NCBI GenBank assembly: GCA_009783515.1
Contig: WRDI01000004.1
Span: 1-42,496 of the forward strand
Reading direction: 5' to 3'
DNA: 42,496 nucleotides
DNA from: Bacillota bacterium
Lineage (GTDB): Bacteria > Bacillota > Clostridia > Christensenellales > Pumilibacteraceae
Position numbers and translations under genes: made by a program. The notes beneath the pieces are model-generated. The model made no database searches and was not told the DNA's origin. It saw only the letters and a list, made by a program, of their open reading frames with translations. Below are positions 8,714 through 15,119 of the stretch, in pieces; within the stretch, counting starts at the first letter, position 1, and every line of letters starts with the position of its first letter.

Positions 8714-10018
8714 ATGGACATAAAAGCCTTTATTAAAAATGCCGCCGAAAAGGAAAAGCACAGTCACATGATTGTCAATATCATGTCGATAGCATTGCTT
8801 TCCCTCGTGATAATTTTTACCCTGTGCTTTGGGGTGAAGGCGGATATTGGCTCGACGGCCTTTGACGACGGCAAGGAATATCCGCGGGTCCGTCAAAACC
8901 TGTTTCAGCTTATCGACACCGTCTTTTCAAGCACAATGGGCAAAGAGGAGGCTGTGCGTTATATTGAAAGCGTCAACACCGTCTTACTCGAAAAGTACGG
9001 CGTCGCCGGTTTTAACACCGTTATAGAACCCGCACTCGAGCGTCAGCCCGCCTTCGGGCACCTTGGGGAATTTGGTATTTTGGCGCAGCAGCTTGGCAAA
9101 AACGCGCACAAGGTCAACCTTTTAAAATACAAACTGGTTTACTCTTTGGCTGTGGCGGACGTTAATACGACGGCGCATCGCCAGTCCCTTGACGGCCACC
9201 GTATTACGGCAATGAGCGGGCAGCTGATACTGATGGTGTTGCCGCAACTCGCGCTCCTTCTGATTGCAGCGGTGTTTTTGGTTTTTAGTATTATCGCGCT
9301 TGTCAAGAAAAAACCCAACAAACGGGTAAAATTCATGCTTATTCTGCTTATGATTTGCAATTTTGTCAACATCGTGCTGTTTTCGGCCGCCGGCTTTTTG
9401 GCTATGAACTGGGCTGGATATTTGGTCATGTCTTTGGTGTTTTTATGCGCCGTTTTTTATGTATTGATAATTCACGCAGTAATGGAGAGGGAAGACTTTT
9501 CGTCGAGTATGCTTGTTCGCAACGGCGTGTTCTTGCTTGGGGGACTAACGGCTTTCGCGCTGTTTATGTCGCCTATATTTAAATTAACGAGCGCGGGCGG
9601 AAATACGACCAACTTAGGCTGGGCGTATTTGATGGACTATGCTTTGACTGAAAACGCGTATATGTCGGCGGTTATGTCGTATACGCTTACAGAGTTTTTG
9701 ATGTTAGCGCTGATGCTTTTGCCCGCCACGCTATTGATTATTTTTATGCTGTCGAATACGGGTCGTTTTTTGTCGGCGGACTATAAGCCCAACGAACCGC
9801 GGGTGTTTTTGATAATTACCGCCGCCGTTAACTTTTTGATATTTTTGATAATGGGGGTGACGTCGCTGCGCGGCGGGCTTAACATCACCAGCCAATTTGC
9901 CCAAGTGAGCCTTAATTTCGGTTTGGCAATCGCGCAGTTCTTGGTGGTCGCGGGGCTTATCGCGTTTGAAATTCTGTATAAGGCGAAACCTATAAAGAAG
10001 GAATTAGTGATAAAGTAA
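8714..10018 (+). CDS. Polytopic membrane protein, about eight helices, function unknown
   Basis: 434 aa. Predicted membrane segments lie near residues 20-40, 171-196, 207-229, 233-255, 270-287, 325-346, 363-384 and 398-420. A soluble loop of about 130 residues separates the first two segments (41-170). The loop is rich in charged residues and has no recognised catalytic motif. The start has a strong GGAGGA 6-11 bases upstream. The last residues (KAKPIKKELVIK) are basic, consistent with a cytoplasmic C-terminus. The gene stands alone between repeats, with a terminator after it. No family was recognised. A multipass sensor or transport accessory role would be a guess. Confidence 0.75.
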   Translation: MDIKAFIKNAAEKEKHSHMIVNIMSIALLSLVIIFTLCFGVKADIGSTAFDDGKEYPRVRQNLFQLIDTVFSSTMGKEEAVRYIESVNTVLLEKYGVAGFNTVIEPALERQPAFGHLGEFGILAQQLGKNAHKVNLLKYKLVYSLAVADVNTTAHRQSLDGHRITAMSGQLILMVLPQLALLLIAAVFLVFSIIALVKKKPNKRVKFMLILLMICNFVNIVLFSAAGFLAMNWAGYLVMSLVFLCAVFYVLIIHAVMEREDFSSSMLVRNGVFLLGGLTAFALFMSPIFKLTSAGGNTTNLGWAYLMDYALTENAYMSAVMSYTLTEFLMLALMLLPATLLIIFMLSNTGRFLSADYKPNEPRVFLIITAAVNFLIFLIMGVTSLRGGLNITSQFAQVSLNFGLAIAQFLVVAGLIAFEILYKAKPIKKELVIK

Positions 10019-10021
10019 CGG

Positions 10022-10195
10022 GAAATAGTGTACAGTGCATAGTGCACAGTGCACAGTGACGGTTGGATTAAGTTATTCTATTACCGTAATGTAAATATTC
10101 GAAATAAAAAAAGGGGCAAAAGCTGTTGTTTTCGCCCTTTTTTGTTGTTTATATGATACTGGCCACTGGTCACTGACTACTGGTCACTCACACGC
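10022..10195. repeat. Heptamer foldback element enclosing a terminator
   Basis: Left arm units of type AGTGCAC (about 10026-10062) lead to ACGGTTGGATT. A right arm with CACTGGT / CACTGAC / TACTGGT units ends at about 10190, near the hicB stop. The arms differ (AGTGCAC against AGTGACC-like), so this copy is partly degenerate. The loop carries a terminator hairpin. Confidence 0.65.
10106..10143. terminator. Bidirectional Rho-independent terminator
   Basis: An A-tract plus GGGGCAAAA pairs with TTTTCGCCC plus a T-tract around a 7-nt loop. It lies between the convergent membrane-protein gene (+) and hicB (-) and could stop both transcripts. Confidence 0.8.
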
Positions 10196-10598
10196 CAAGC
10201 TGTTTTTTTAACGCTTCTTGCAAAATTGCGCTGTAATTGATATGTTGATTGTCGGCAAGCTCGCCTAACCATTTAGGAATAGTAATATTTTTTCGAATCG
10301 CTTTGCTTTGCTCGTCTAAATACTTGGCGTATTCCTTCGTATCGACGGAAACCAACGAGGAAAACACGCTTTTATATTCCCAATCGTCGGCGGGGGTTAC
10401 TCTTTTTATGTCGGAAGGGGAGGGGGGCTTTTCGCCGTCCTCTATCATTCCCGAAATGACGCAATACAAAAAATCAACCGCCATATAATGTGCCTCCGCC
10501 AAGTCCTTGCCGCACGTTCCGCAAGGGAAGTCCGGAAAAAGCACGGAATAGCCGCCCTCGTTTTCTTCGTAAAAAAATGCCGGATAAATGTATTTCAT
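10188..10598 (-). CDS. hicB: HicB-family antitoxin
   Basis: 136 aa antitoxin of a type II toxin-antitoxin pair. It would bind and block HicA and repress the operon. The N-terminal partial RNase-H-like fold reads YPAFFYEENEGGYSVLFPDF, the common HicB start, and continues with GTCGKDLAEAHYMAVDFL. The C-terminal 40 residues (KNITIPKWLGELADNQ...YSAILQEALKKQLGV) look like a ribbon-helix-helix DNA-binding segment. The start has a GGGGGA ribosome binding site and follows the hicA stop by one base. The usual HicA-then-HicB order is kept. Confidence 0.9.
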   Translation of the reverse strand: MKYIYPAFFYEENEGGYSVLFPDFPCGTCGKDLAEAHYMAVDFLYCVISGMIEDGEKPPSPSDIKRVTPADDWEYKSVFSSLVSVDTKEYAKYLDEQSKAIRKNITIPKWLGELADNQHINYSAILQEALKKQLGV

Positions 10599-10599
10599 T

Positions 10600-10788
10600 T
10601 TATTCCCCCTTTATGCCCGCTTGCTTTAGGATACTGTTAAGAACGCTCACGCTGATGTCGCCATTATGGTAGGGTATCGTAACCCGCCCTTTTTTGACAG
10701 GGTGGACGTATTGATAGTGCGAGCCGCTGACATCTTTTAATATCCAACCGTCTTTTTTTATGAGTTTTTCGATTTCTTTAAACTTCAC
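10600..10788 (-). CDS. hicA: HicA-family mRNA interferase toxin
   Basis: 62 aa toxin with the double-stranded-RNA-binding-like HicA fold; family members cleave mRNA. The sequence KELEK-like start, KKDGWILKDVSGSHYQYVHP and KKGRVTIPYHNGDISVSVLNSILKQAG match the family, and the catalytic His is in GSHYQ (about residue 24). The start codon is GTG. No ribosome binding site is present: the predicted -10 box ends 6 bases before the GTG, so the transcript probably begins at or next to the start codon (leaderless). Confidence 0.9.
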   Translation of the reverse strand: MKFKEIEKLIKKDGWILKDVSGSHYQYVHPVKKGRVTIPYHNGDISVSVLNSILKQAGIKGE

Positions 10789-10794
10789 GGTTAT

Positions 10795-10823
10795 ATTGTA
10801 TGCGCATTATGCGTATTTGTCAA
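10795..10823 (-). promoter_or_regulatory. hicAB promoter with palindromic spacer (probable HicB operator)
   Basis: On the - strand TTGACA (10823-10818), a 17-bp spacer and TACAAT (10800-10795) form a near-consensus promoter. The spacer contains an imperfect palindrome (ATACGCAT-A-ATGCGCAT), a natural operator for HicB autoregulation. The hicA GTG begins 6 bases beyond the -10. Confidence 0.8.
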
Positions 10824-10886
10824 GCGTTTTTTATGGGGTGAAAGAAATTTTCCGTTATTGTGGGTGCCTAACTAATCCCTAACCCA

Positions 10887-12167
10887 TCAATACATAGTCC
10901 GCAGCTTGACGATACGGACGTCGCCGGAAACGTGATAAATGTAAAAAAGGTTGTTTTCGTCCATGACTATGAAGGAGTCACGCCCGCCTCCCCCAATATT
11001 AGCGGCGAGTTCTACCTTTTGGTTAGAATAGGCGCGCACTCCGCCCTCGCCCGCATAAACGACCAAATCGCCTGCGTAAGCCCGCCCGCCCGCGTGTTTT
11101 GCGGGGATAAAGGCAGGTAAAGTCGCCTTGCGCTCGCCCTTGCCGTTTATCAAATACACGGCGCTGTCCACAAACGCGAGGTATAGCTGCATCGGATTGT
11201 ACGGGCCGACCTCGGTGAAAGAAAGCGCGGAAAGCTGGGACAGGAAAACGCGGTTTTTGACGGTGTAATCGAGCGTGATTTGCAGGAGAGATGCGCCTTC
11301 CATGGCGGTAAGCAACAGGAATTCGCCCTCGAATATGCTAAGACCCGCGATCGCGCCCGCGAAGCCGGTAAAAATATGGATTTTCGGCGAATCACTTTGG
11401 GAAAACTCCACGGCGGCGGGCAGGGTATGTAGCGTGGATACGGCGTTGACAAGCGCTACCGCGCGGTTTGATATTACTACGGACTCAAAATGTTCTAACG
11501 AATATGGGCTGACGGCAAGGCGGCTAGAAGAAAACTCAAGGGCGGTGGTGAAAAAACAGCACCGCAGGCCTTTTATCCCCGTAAGGTTGTTGGCGGGGCC
11601 GGTGAAAAGGAGGTAGCCGCCGGAGTAGTATTTTACCTCCCAAACGCTTTCAAATGACGGTAAAAACCCGCTTATCACCCTTGTTTGATTGCCCGAAAAA
11701 TCGACGACGTATAATTTTGGGGATGTAGGAACTTCGACGGCAAGCAAAAACCCGCCCTCGCAAAGAGTAACGGCGCGCAAAACCTCATTTTCGCCGCCGT
11801 AGACAAAAAAACCCTTTGTCAAACCGTATACGTCAATCACCGCTAAAAAAACACCCGGACGGTCAAAGTCCAAATCGAATGACGCCGTGTTGCCGAATAT
11901 GTATAGGTACCCGCCGCGCACAAATGATGCCACCGCCTCTTCCTTATTGTTGCCCGCGAGAGACAATTCCCAGCTTAGGGCGGGGTTGAGCGATATTTCC
12001 GCCGTCCTTATTTTTTTGTGCTCCGGCGGGTCGTCGGGCGCGGGGGTGCCGCCGGCGGGGATCGTTTCCCACGGGCGGACAAATAACAGCCCCGTCAAAA
12101 GGGCGATGGCGACAAAGCTGAGGACGATGATGACGCGGAGTCTAAGCGGGGATAATCCTTTTAACAT
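10887..12167 (-). CDS. Membrane-anchored protein, probable beta-propeller ectodomain
   Basis: 426 aa. One N-terminal membrane segment (about residues 11-30) is followed by a Pro-rich linker (PAGGTPAPDDPPEH) and a domain of about 370 residues with repeated short beta-strand blocks. These alternate hydrophobic runs with Gly turns (VRGGYLYIFG, CEGGFLLAVE, YSGGYLLFTG, FEGEFLLLTA, AGDLVVYAGEGGV). The pattern suggests a beta-propeller (PQQ-like or WD-like) displayed outside the cell, but no signature names a family. The start has GGAGGA upstream. It is a stand-alone gene on the - strand and its function is unknown. Confidence 0.7.
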   Translation of the reverse strand: MLKGLSPLRLRVIIVLSFVAIALLTGLLFVRPWETIPAGGTPAPDDPPEHKKIRTAEISLNPALSWELSLAGNNKEEAVASFVRGGYLYIFGNTASFDLDFDRPGVFLAVIDVYGLTKGFFVYGGENEVLRAVTLCEGGFLLAVEVPTSPKLYVVDFSGNQTRVISGFLPSFESVWEVKYYSGGYLLFTGPANNLTGIKGLRCCFFTTALEFSSSRLAVSPYSLEHFESVVISNRAVALVNAVSTLHTLPAAVEFSQSDSPKIHIFTGFAGAIAGLSIFEGEFLLLTAMEGASLLQITLDYTVKNRVFLSQLSALSFTEVGPYNPMQLYLAFVDSAVYLINGKGERKATLPAFIPAKHAGGRAYAGDLVVYAGEGGVRAYSNQKVELAANIGGGGRDSFIVMDENNLFYIYHVSGDVRIVKLRTMY

Positions 12168-12284
12168 TGGTTTTTTCCTCCGATTACGATACTTTGAGGT
12201 TAAAGTTTAGCATGGGAATTGGGGAGAAAAAACGAAGGATTTGCGGTATTTTATCGGGTTTTGGGGGAGAGGAGTAGTTTAAAT

Positions 12285-12467
12285 TTATTTTGACTCATTC
12301 TTATCAAGCGTGTCAAGCAAATCCTTTTTATAAGATTCCAACATCGATATTGGAAAGTTCGGGACAATGCAAGTGTCACAACAGCCCGCAGACGATATAC
12401 TTATCCTATCCAAAAGGCATTTTCTGTTTTTGTTATAAATACATAAATCAAAATCGCAATTAATCAT
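12285..12467 (-). CDS. Small Cys-rich protein (MINCDFDLC type)
   Basis: 60 aa. Six cysteines are arranged C4-X4-C9-X7-C17-X11-C29-C30-X2-C33, a spacing that suggests a small zinc-binding or redox module, followed by a charged helical tail. It has a good AAGGAG ribosome binding site. Two - strand promoters lie upstream, each with its -35 inside a palindrome that also precedes the divergent HTH gene. A broken copy of the same 5' end is found at 12776-12860. The biochemical role is unknown. Its consistent divergent pairing with an HTH repressor suggests it is the regulated partner. Confidence 0.7.
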   Translation of the reverse strand: MINCDFDLCIYNKNRKCLLDRISISSAGCCDTCIVPNFPISMLESYKKDLLDTLDKNESK

Positions 12468-12508
12468 TATTTTTCTCCTTGTGAATTGATTTTAAATTAT
12501 ATGCCATA

Positions 12509-12568
12509 ATAATACCAAATATTATTGCATTTTGCAAGAATTATACATAAACAAATTGCATTTTGCAA
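12509..12568 (-). promoter_or_regulatory. Two operator palindromes overlapping tandem promoters of the Cys-rich gene
   Basis: The perfect palindrome TTGCATTTTGCAA occurs twice (12525-12537 and 12556-12568) with centres 31 bp apart, so both sites lie on the same DNA face. On the - strand each palindrome supplies a TTGCAA -35: 12568-12563 with TATAAT at 12545-12540, and 12537-12532 with TATTAT at 12514-12509, both with 17-bp spacers. Binding by the divergent HTH protein would block both promoters. The + strand promoter for the HTH gene is not clear. Confidence 0.75.
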
Positions 12569-12578
12569 TAATAAGACT

Positions 12579-12779
12579 ATGACTATAGGCGAAAGGGTGA
12601 AAAGACTCCGAAAAGATATGTCTCTTACTCAAAAAGAAGTTGCTGAGTATTTTTCAATAGGTCATTCCACATTGGCTTGCTATGAAACTGACAAGCGGCA
12701 AATTCCTCACGACATAATCATAAAAATGGCAAGGTTTTTTGAAGTCACCACAGATTATTTATTAGGTTTAGAGGATTAA
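12579..12779 (+). CDS. Small XRE/Cro-type HTH regulator (copy 1)
   Basis: 66 aa, essentially one helix-turn-helix domain: RVKRLRKDMSLTQKEVAEYFSIGHSTLACYETDKRQIP, with the recognition helix around residues 28-40. The C-terminus FFEVTTDYLLGLED is shared with the HTH gene at 13351. No ribosome binding site precedes the ATG, although an in-frame ATG exists upstream at 12525, inside an operator. It is divergent from the Cys-rich gene across two palindromes and is the likely autorepressor. Its last 30 bases are identical to the end of copy 3. Confidence 0.85.
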   Translation: MTIGERVKRLRKDMSLTQKEVAEYFSIGHSTLACYETDKRQIPHDIIIKMARFFEVTTDYLLGLED

Positions 12780-12860
12780 TAAGGCGGATAATCTCTATCT
12801 TTCGATACGCAGCTACATACGAGCGCGGCAATTTTTTTTGTGCAAATCGCAATTAATCAT
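12776..12860 (-). pseudogene. Chimeric scrap: 5' end of a Cys-rich gene fused to a murG 3' end copy
   Basis: Reading on the - strand, a ribosome binding site and the first 17 bases of a MINCD gene are identical to the gene at 12467. They run into a stretch that in another frame reads TKKIAALVCSCVSKDRDYPPY and then stop, matching the murG end TKKIAALIRNCIPKGQGCSLS and stop. The MINCD frame closes after 15 codons. As at the real murG, the stop overlaps the end of an HTH gene in a TTAA. It is a relic of a segmental duplication. Confidence 0.75.
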
Positions 12861-12922
12861 ATTTCTCCTCCTTGAAATTGAGTTCGTTAAAAAACTTTAA
12901 ACCATTGCCTTTAACCATTTGC

Positions 12923-12990
12923 ATTATAACACTTTTTAGCGGCAGATGCAATCAAATAAATTGCAAATACAATTTATTTGATTGTTGAAA
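12923..12990. promoter_or_regulatory. Divergent promoters around a 15-bp-arm palindrome (HTH copy 2 operator)
   Basis: A perfect inverted repeat with arms CAATCAAATAAATTG (12949-12963) and its complement (12970-12984), with a 6-nt centre, sits between two promoters. The - strand promoter has TTGCAT (12951-12946), a 17-bp spacer and TATAAT (12928-12923), and faces the broken Cys-rich gene. The + strand -35 TTGAAA (12985-12990) directly abuts the palindrome and serves the HTH gene. Confidence 0.85.
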
Positions 12991-13007
12991 AACTTCTTGT
13001 TTTGGGT

Positions 13008-13013
13008 TACAAT
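13008..13013 (+). promoter_or_regulatory. -10 box of leaderless HTH copy 2
   Basis: TACAAT lies 17 bp after TTGAAA (12985-12990). Six bases separate it from the ATG at 13020, so transcription should start at about the A of the ATG. No ribosome binding site is present. Confidence 0.8.
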
Positions 13014-13019
13014 GTAAGA

Positions 13020-13250
13020 ATGAGTAAAGATTTTTATGAGCGCTTACAGTCCATCAAGCTAAATATCAGTTATTACCGAAAAAAGCTGGGTTTTACGCAA
13101 GAAAATTTAGCCGAGAAATTAAATATAAGTCGTACACACTTGAGTAATATGGAGGCATTAAACATGAATACGGGCATTACTTTAGAAATGCTGTTTGAAA
13201 TTGCAGATGTTTTGAAACTTGATGTTACCAAGTTATTAGAAATAAAATAG
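13020..13250 (+). CDS. Small XRE-type HTH regulator (copy 2)
   Basis: 76 aa single HTH domain: RLQSIKLNISYYRKKLGFTQENLAEKLNISRTHLSNMEALNMNTGITLEMLFEIADVLKLDVTKLLEIK, with the Q-E-N-L-A and S-R-T-H-L-S positions of an XRE fold. It differs from copies 1 and 3 (no TTDYLLGLED end), so it is a separate acquisition or a diverged paralogue. The ATG at 13020 is chosen over an upstream start at 12978 because the promoter -10 ends 6 bases before it. It is probably leaderless. It faces a degraded Cys-rich gene across a long palindrome and so looks like the orphaned repressor of a broken pair. Confidence 0.85.
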   Translation: MSKDFYERLQSIKLNISYYRKKLGFTQENLAEKLNISRTHLSNMEALNMNTGITLEMLFEIADVLKLDVTKLLEIK

Positions 13251-13295
13251 CTCATGCTCCGCCCGGGACGACATTTAATCATATTTTTATTATAG

Positions 13296-13344
13296 CCGTA
13301 AATTTTACCGTTGTCAAGAAAATAACGTAAAATTTACGTATAAT
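13296..13344 (+). promoter_or_regulatory. Two GTAAAATTTAC-type operators and -10 of HTH copy 3
   Basis: ACGTAAAATTTACGT (13325-13339) is a palindrome that abuts and shares one base with the -10 TATAAT (13339-13344). A related site CCGTAAATTTTACCG, which has the same core on the opposite strand, is centred 29 bp upstream (near 13303). The ATG begins 6 bases after the TATAAT. No good -35 is visible at 17 bp; a TTGTCA sits too far away (22 bp). Confidence 0.7.
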
Positions 13345-13350
13345 GCAATT

Positions 13351-13554
13351 ATGAATTTGCTAAAAGATAAAATAAAGGAGCTTAGGGCAGAAAAAAGCCT
13401 GACGCAAAAGCAATTGGCGCAGGTTGTTCAAACGACTGCCGACAGCATATACTCATGGGAAAAAGGGCGTTCCGAACCGTCTGTAGATTTTATTATAATT
13501 CTTGCAAAGTTTTTTGAGGTTACTACAGATTATTTATTAGGTTTAGAGGATTAA
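13351..13554 (+). CDS. Small XRE-type HTH regulator (copy 3)
   Basis: 67 aa. HTH domain IKELRAEKSLTQKQLAQVVQTTADSIYSWEKGRSEPSVDFIIILAKFFEVTTDYLLGLED, where S-I-Y-S-W-E-K-G-R is the classic recognition helix and turn of XRE proteins. Its end is shared with copy 1. No ribosome binding site is present, and TATAAT ends 6 bases before the ATG, so it is probably leaderless. The stop TAA (13552-13554) overlaps the convergent murG stop through the palindrome TTAA at 13551-13554. Confidence 0.88.
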   Translation: MNLLKDKIKELRAEKSLTQKQLAQVVQTTADSIYSWEKGRSEPSVDFIIILAKFFEVTTDYLLGLED

Positions 13555-14720
13555 GAAAGAGAACAGCCTTGACCTTTTGGAATGCAGTTGCGTATAAGCG
13601 CGGCGATTTTTTTTGTGCCGTCGATATTTTGGGCGGTCTGTAAATTTTGTTTCATGGTTTTGTCGGTTAAAACGGCGTCAAGTTCGGACAAAAGGCGGGC
13701 GGGACTGAGCTCGTTTTGGGGGAGGACGCGGCATAACCCCAGTTTTTGAAAATATTCCGCGTTGACGATTTGGTCGCCGCGCGACGCTCCTTTGGGAAGG
13801 GGGATAACAAGCGAAGGGATTTTGAGGGCGGCTAACTCAAAGAGCGCGGTGCCGCCGCCGCGGCTTAATACCACGCTTGCTTTTGCGTAAAGCCTACCGA
13901 TGTCGCTTTCAAATTCTATTTGGGTGTAATGGTTTTGCGTGTTTGTACCCGATGCGGCTGTCGCGGATAATTCTTTATTCAGATTCGCTTTGCCTTTGCC
14001 CGTGATGTGAATGATGTCGTATTTTTTGACAATTTCGTCCAAAGCGGCAAACACACAGTCGTTTATCGACGTCGCGCCTAAGCTCCCGCCCATTATGAGT
14101 AAGACGGGGCGGGGAGTAGGAGTGAGGAGTGAGGAGTGAGGAGTGAAGAGTTGAGGTTTGGGGTTTAGTGAAGTGACGGTTGCCGCGAAATCGTAAGGGC
14201 GACCATTGGTCGTCCGCTTAGGCCTATATAAACTTTGCCTCACAGGGCAGCCGGTATGGACGCCGTTTTTTAAATTTTTCACAGTTTCTAGGAAGGAGGC
14301 GGCGACAAAAACCGCCTTTTTTTTAGCTAATTTGTTGGCAAGCCCCATGCTGACGTCGCTTTCGTGGCAGACTAGGGGACAGCGTGCTGCCATGGTGACG
14401 GGCAACGCGACGTACCCGCCTTTTGAAAAAATCACGTCGGGCTCCACGGTTTTTAATATTTTTTTCGCCTCGTGTATTCCCTTTAAAAGGCGAAAGGGAA
14501 TAGCGAGGTTTTTCAGCGTCAAGGAACGAATCAGCTTGATGGTTGTTATCGGAAAATAGGTCACATACGAAAGCTTGGAGATTATTTCGCGCTCCATTCC
14601 CGCGTTAGACCCGATGTAGAATAGCTCAAATTCGTCCTTTAATTCCTCAATTATGGCGACGCATGGCATTATGTGTCCCGCCGTCCCGCCGCCTGTGAGG
14701 AGTAATTTTGGCTTTGTCAT
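13551..14720 (-). CDS. murG: UDP-GlcNAc:lipid I N-acetylglucosaminyltransferase
   Basis: Peripheral membrane GT28-family enzyme that converts lipid I to lipid II in peptidoglycan synthesis. Signatures are the N-terminal LLTGGGTAGHIMP loop (residues 7-19), FSKGGYVALPV, the second-domain loop LLIMGGSLGATSIND (207-221), and SRGGGTALFELAALKIPSLVIPLP. At 389 aa it is about 30 residues longer than usual. The excess (about 167-205) lies in the inter-domain linker and is translated repeat DNA: a REP palindrome giving NGRPYD and a heptamer arm giving LFTPHSSLLTPTPRP. The frame is intact, so the protein may still work. No ribosome binding site is evident upstream of the ATG. The 3' end abuts an HTH gene. 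Confidence 0.93.
   Translation of the reverse strand: MTKPKLLLTGGGTAGHIMPCVAIIEELKDEFELFYIGSNAGMEREIISKLSYVTYFPITTIKLIRSLTLKNLAIPFRLLKGIHEAKKILKTVEPDVIFSKGGYVALPVTMAARCPLVCHESDVSMGLANKLAKKKAVFVAASFLETVKNLKNGVHTGCPVRQSLYRPKRTTNGRPYDFAATVTSLNPKPQLFTPHSSLLTPTPRPVLLIMGGSLGATSINDCVFAALDEIVKKYDIIHITGKGKANLNKELSATAASGTNTQNHYTQIEFESDIGRLYAKASVVLSRGGGTALFELAALKIPSLVIPLPKGASRGDQIVNAEYFQKLGLCRVLPQNELSPARLLSELDAVLTDKTMKQNLQTAQNIDGTKKIAALIRNCIPKGQGCSLS
14105..14178. repeat. Heptamer arm inserted in frame in murG
   Basis: On the + strand GGAGTGA-type heptamers (about 14113-14151) lead to TTGAGGTTTGGGG, the core edge of the foldback family. No right arm follows, so it is a half element. The murG frame reads through it. 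Confidence 0.8.
14192..14220. repeat. REP palindrome inside murG
   Basis: GTAAGGGCGACCATTGGTC followed by GTCCGC matches the REP consensus found around the transposase at 27 kb (GTAGGGGCGACCATNGGTCG). It is read in frame as NGRPYDF in MurG. Confidence 0.8.
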
Positions 14721-15119
14721 AGTAATAAGTTATGGTTTGAAGGGGATAATTATTCCCAAACAGAGGCAGGCATAGGCAATAATGTATATATATGCATAAT
14801 ATATTTATAAATATACAAAGTTTTTTACTGTGGCAGTTTGTGAAAGGTTTTGAGCGAAAAATATGTATATTTATTAGCGTTTTTTAGTTGCGTTAAGTAA
14901 ACGTAAAATGTTATAATTTAATGGAAAATGACAGGAATCAGCTTTAATCGACGTTTATTATTGTATCTGATGGAATAGTTTTAAAACCACTCCGTCCCGG
15001 AAACACCCCGCCCCAATTCGAGGAAGAGTTCGTGGGATACCTCTCCGCCAAAGGGGAGTTTATTCAGTTATTTTTTATTTTAAGTCCGACCTTCATTGAG
15101 CATTATAAAGGAGATATTT
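14721..15119. promoter_or_regulatory. Divergent murG / topoisomerase intergenic region
   Basis: AT-rich spacer of about 400 bp. A + strand promoter candidate is TTGCGT (14888-14893), an 18-bp spacer and TATAAT (14912-14917), giving a 5' leader of about 200 nt for the topoisomerase gene. The leader contains a copy of the AACCACCCCGCCCC-type repeat (14982-15062) and a foldback right-arm fragment GACCTTCATTGAGCATTATA (15089-15108). No promoter for murG is clear. Confidence 0.5.
14982..15062. repeat. CCCCGCCCCAATTCGAGGA repeat, copy 1
   Basis: About 80 bp, sharing ACCCCGCCCCAATTCGAGGA, GTTCGTGGG and CCAAAGGGGAG blocks with copies at 21123-21182 and 39343-39402. The ends have inverted CTCC / GGAG character. 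All three copies lie shortly upstream of a start codon. Confidence 0.8.
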
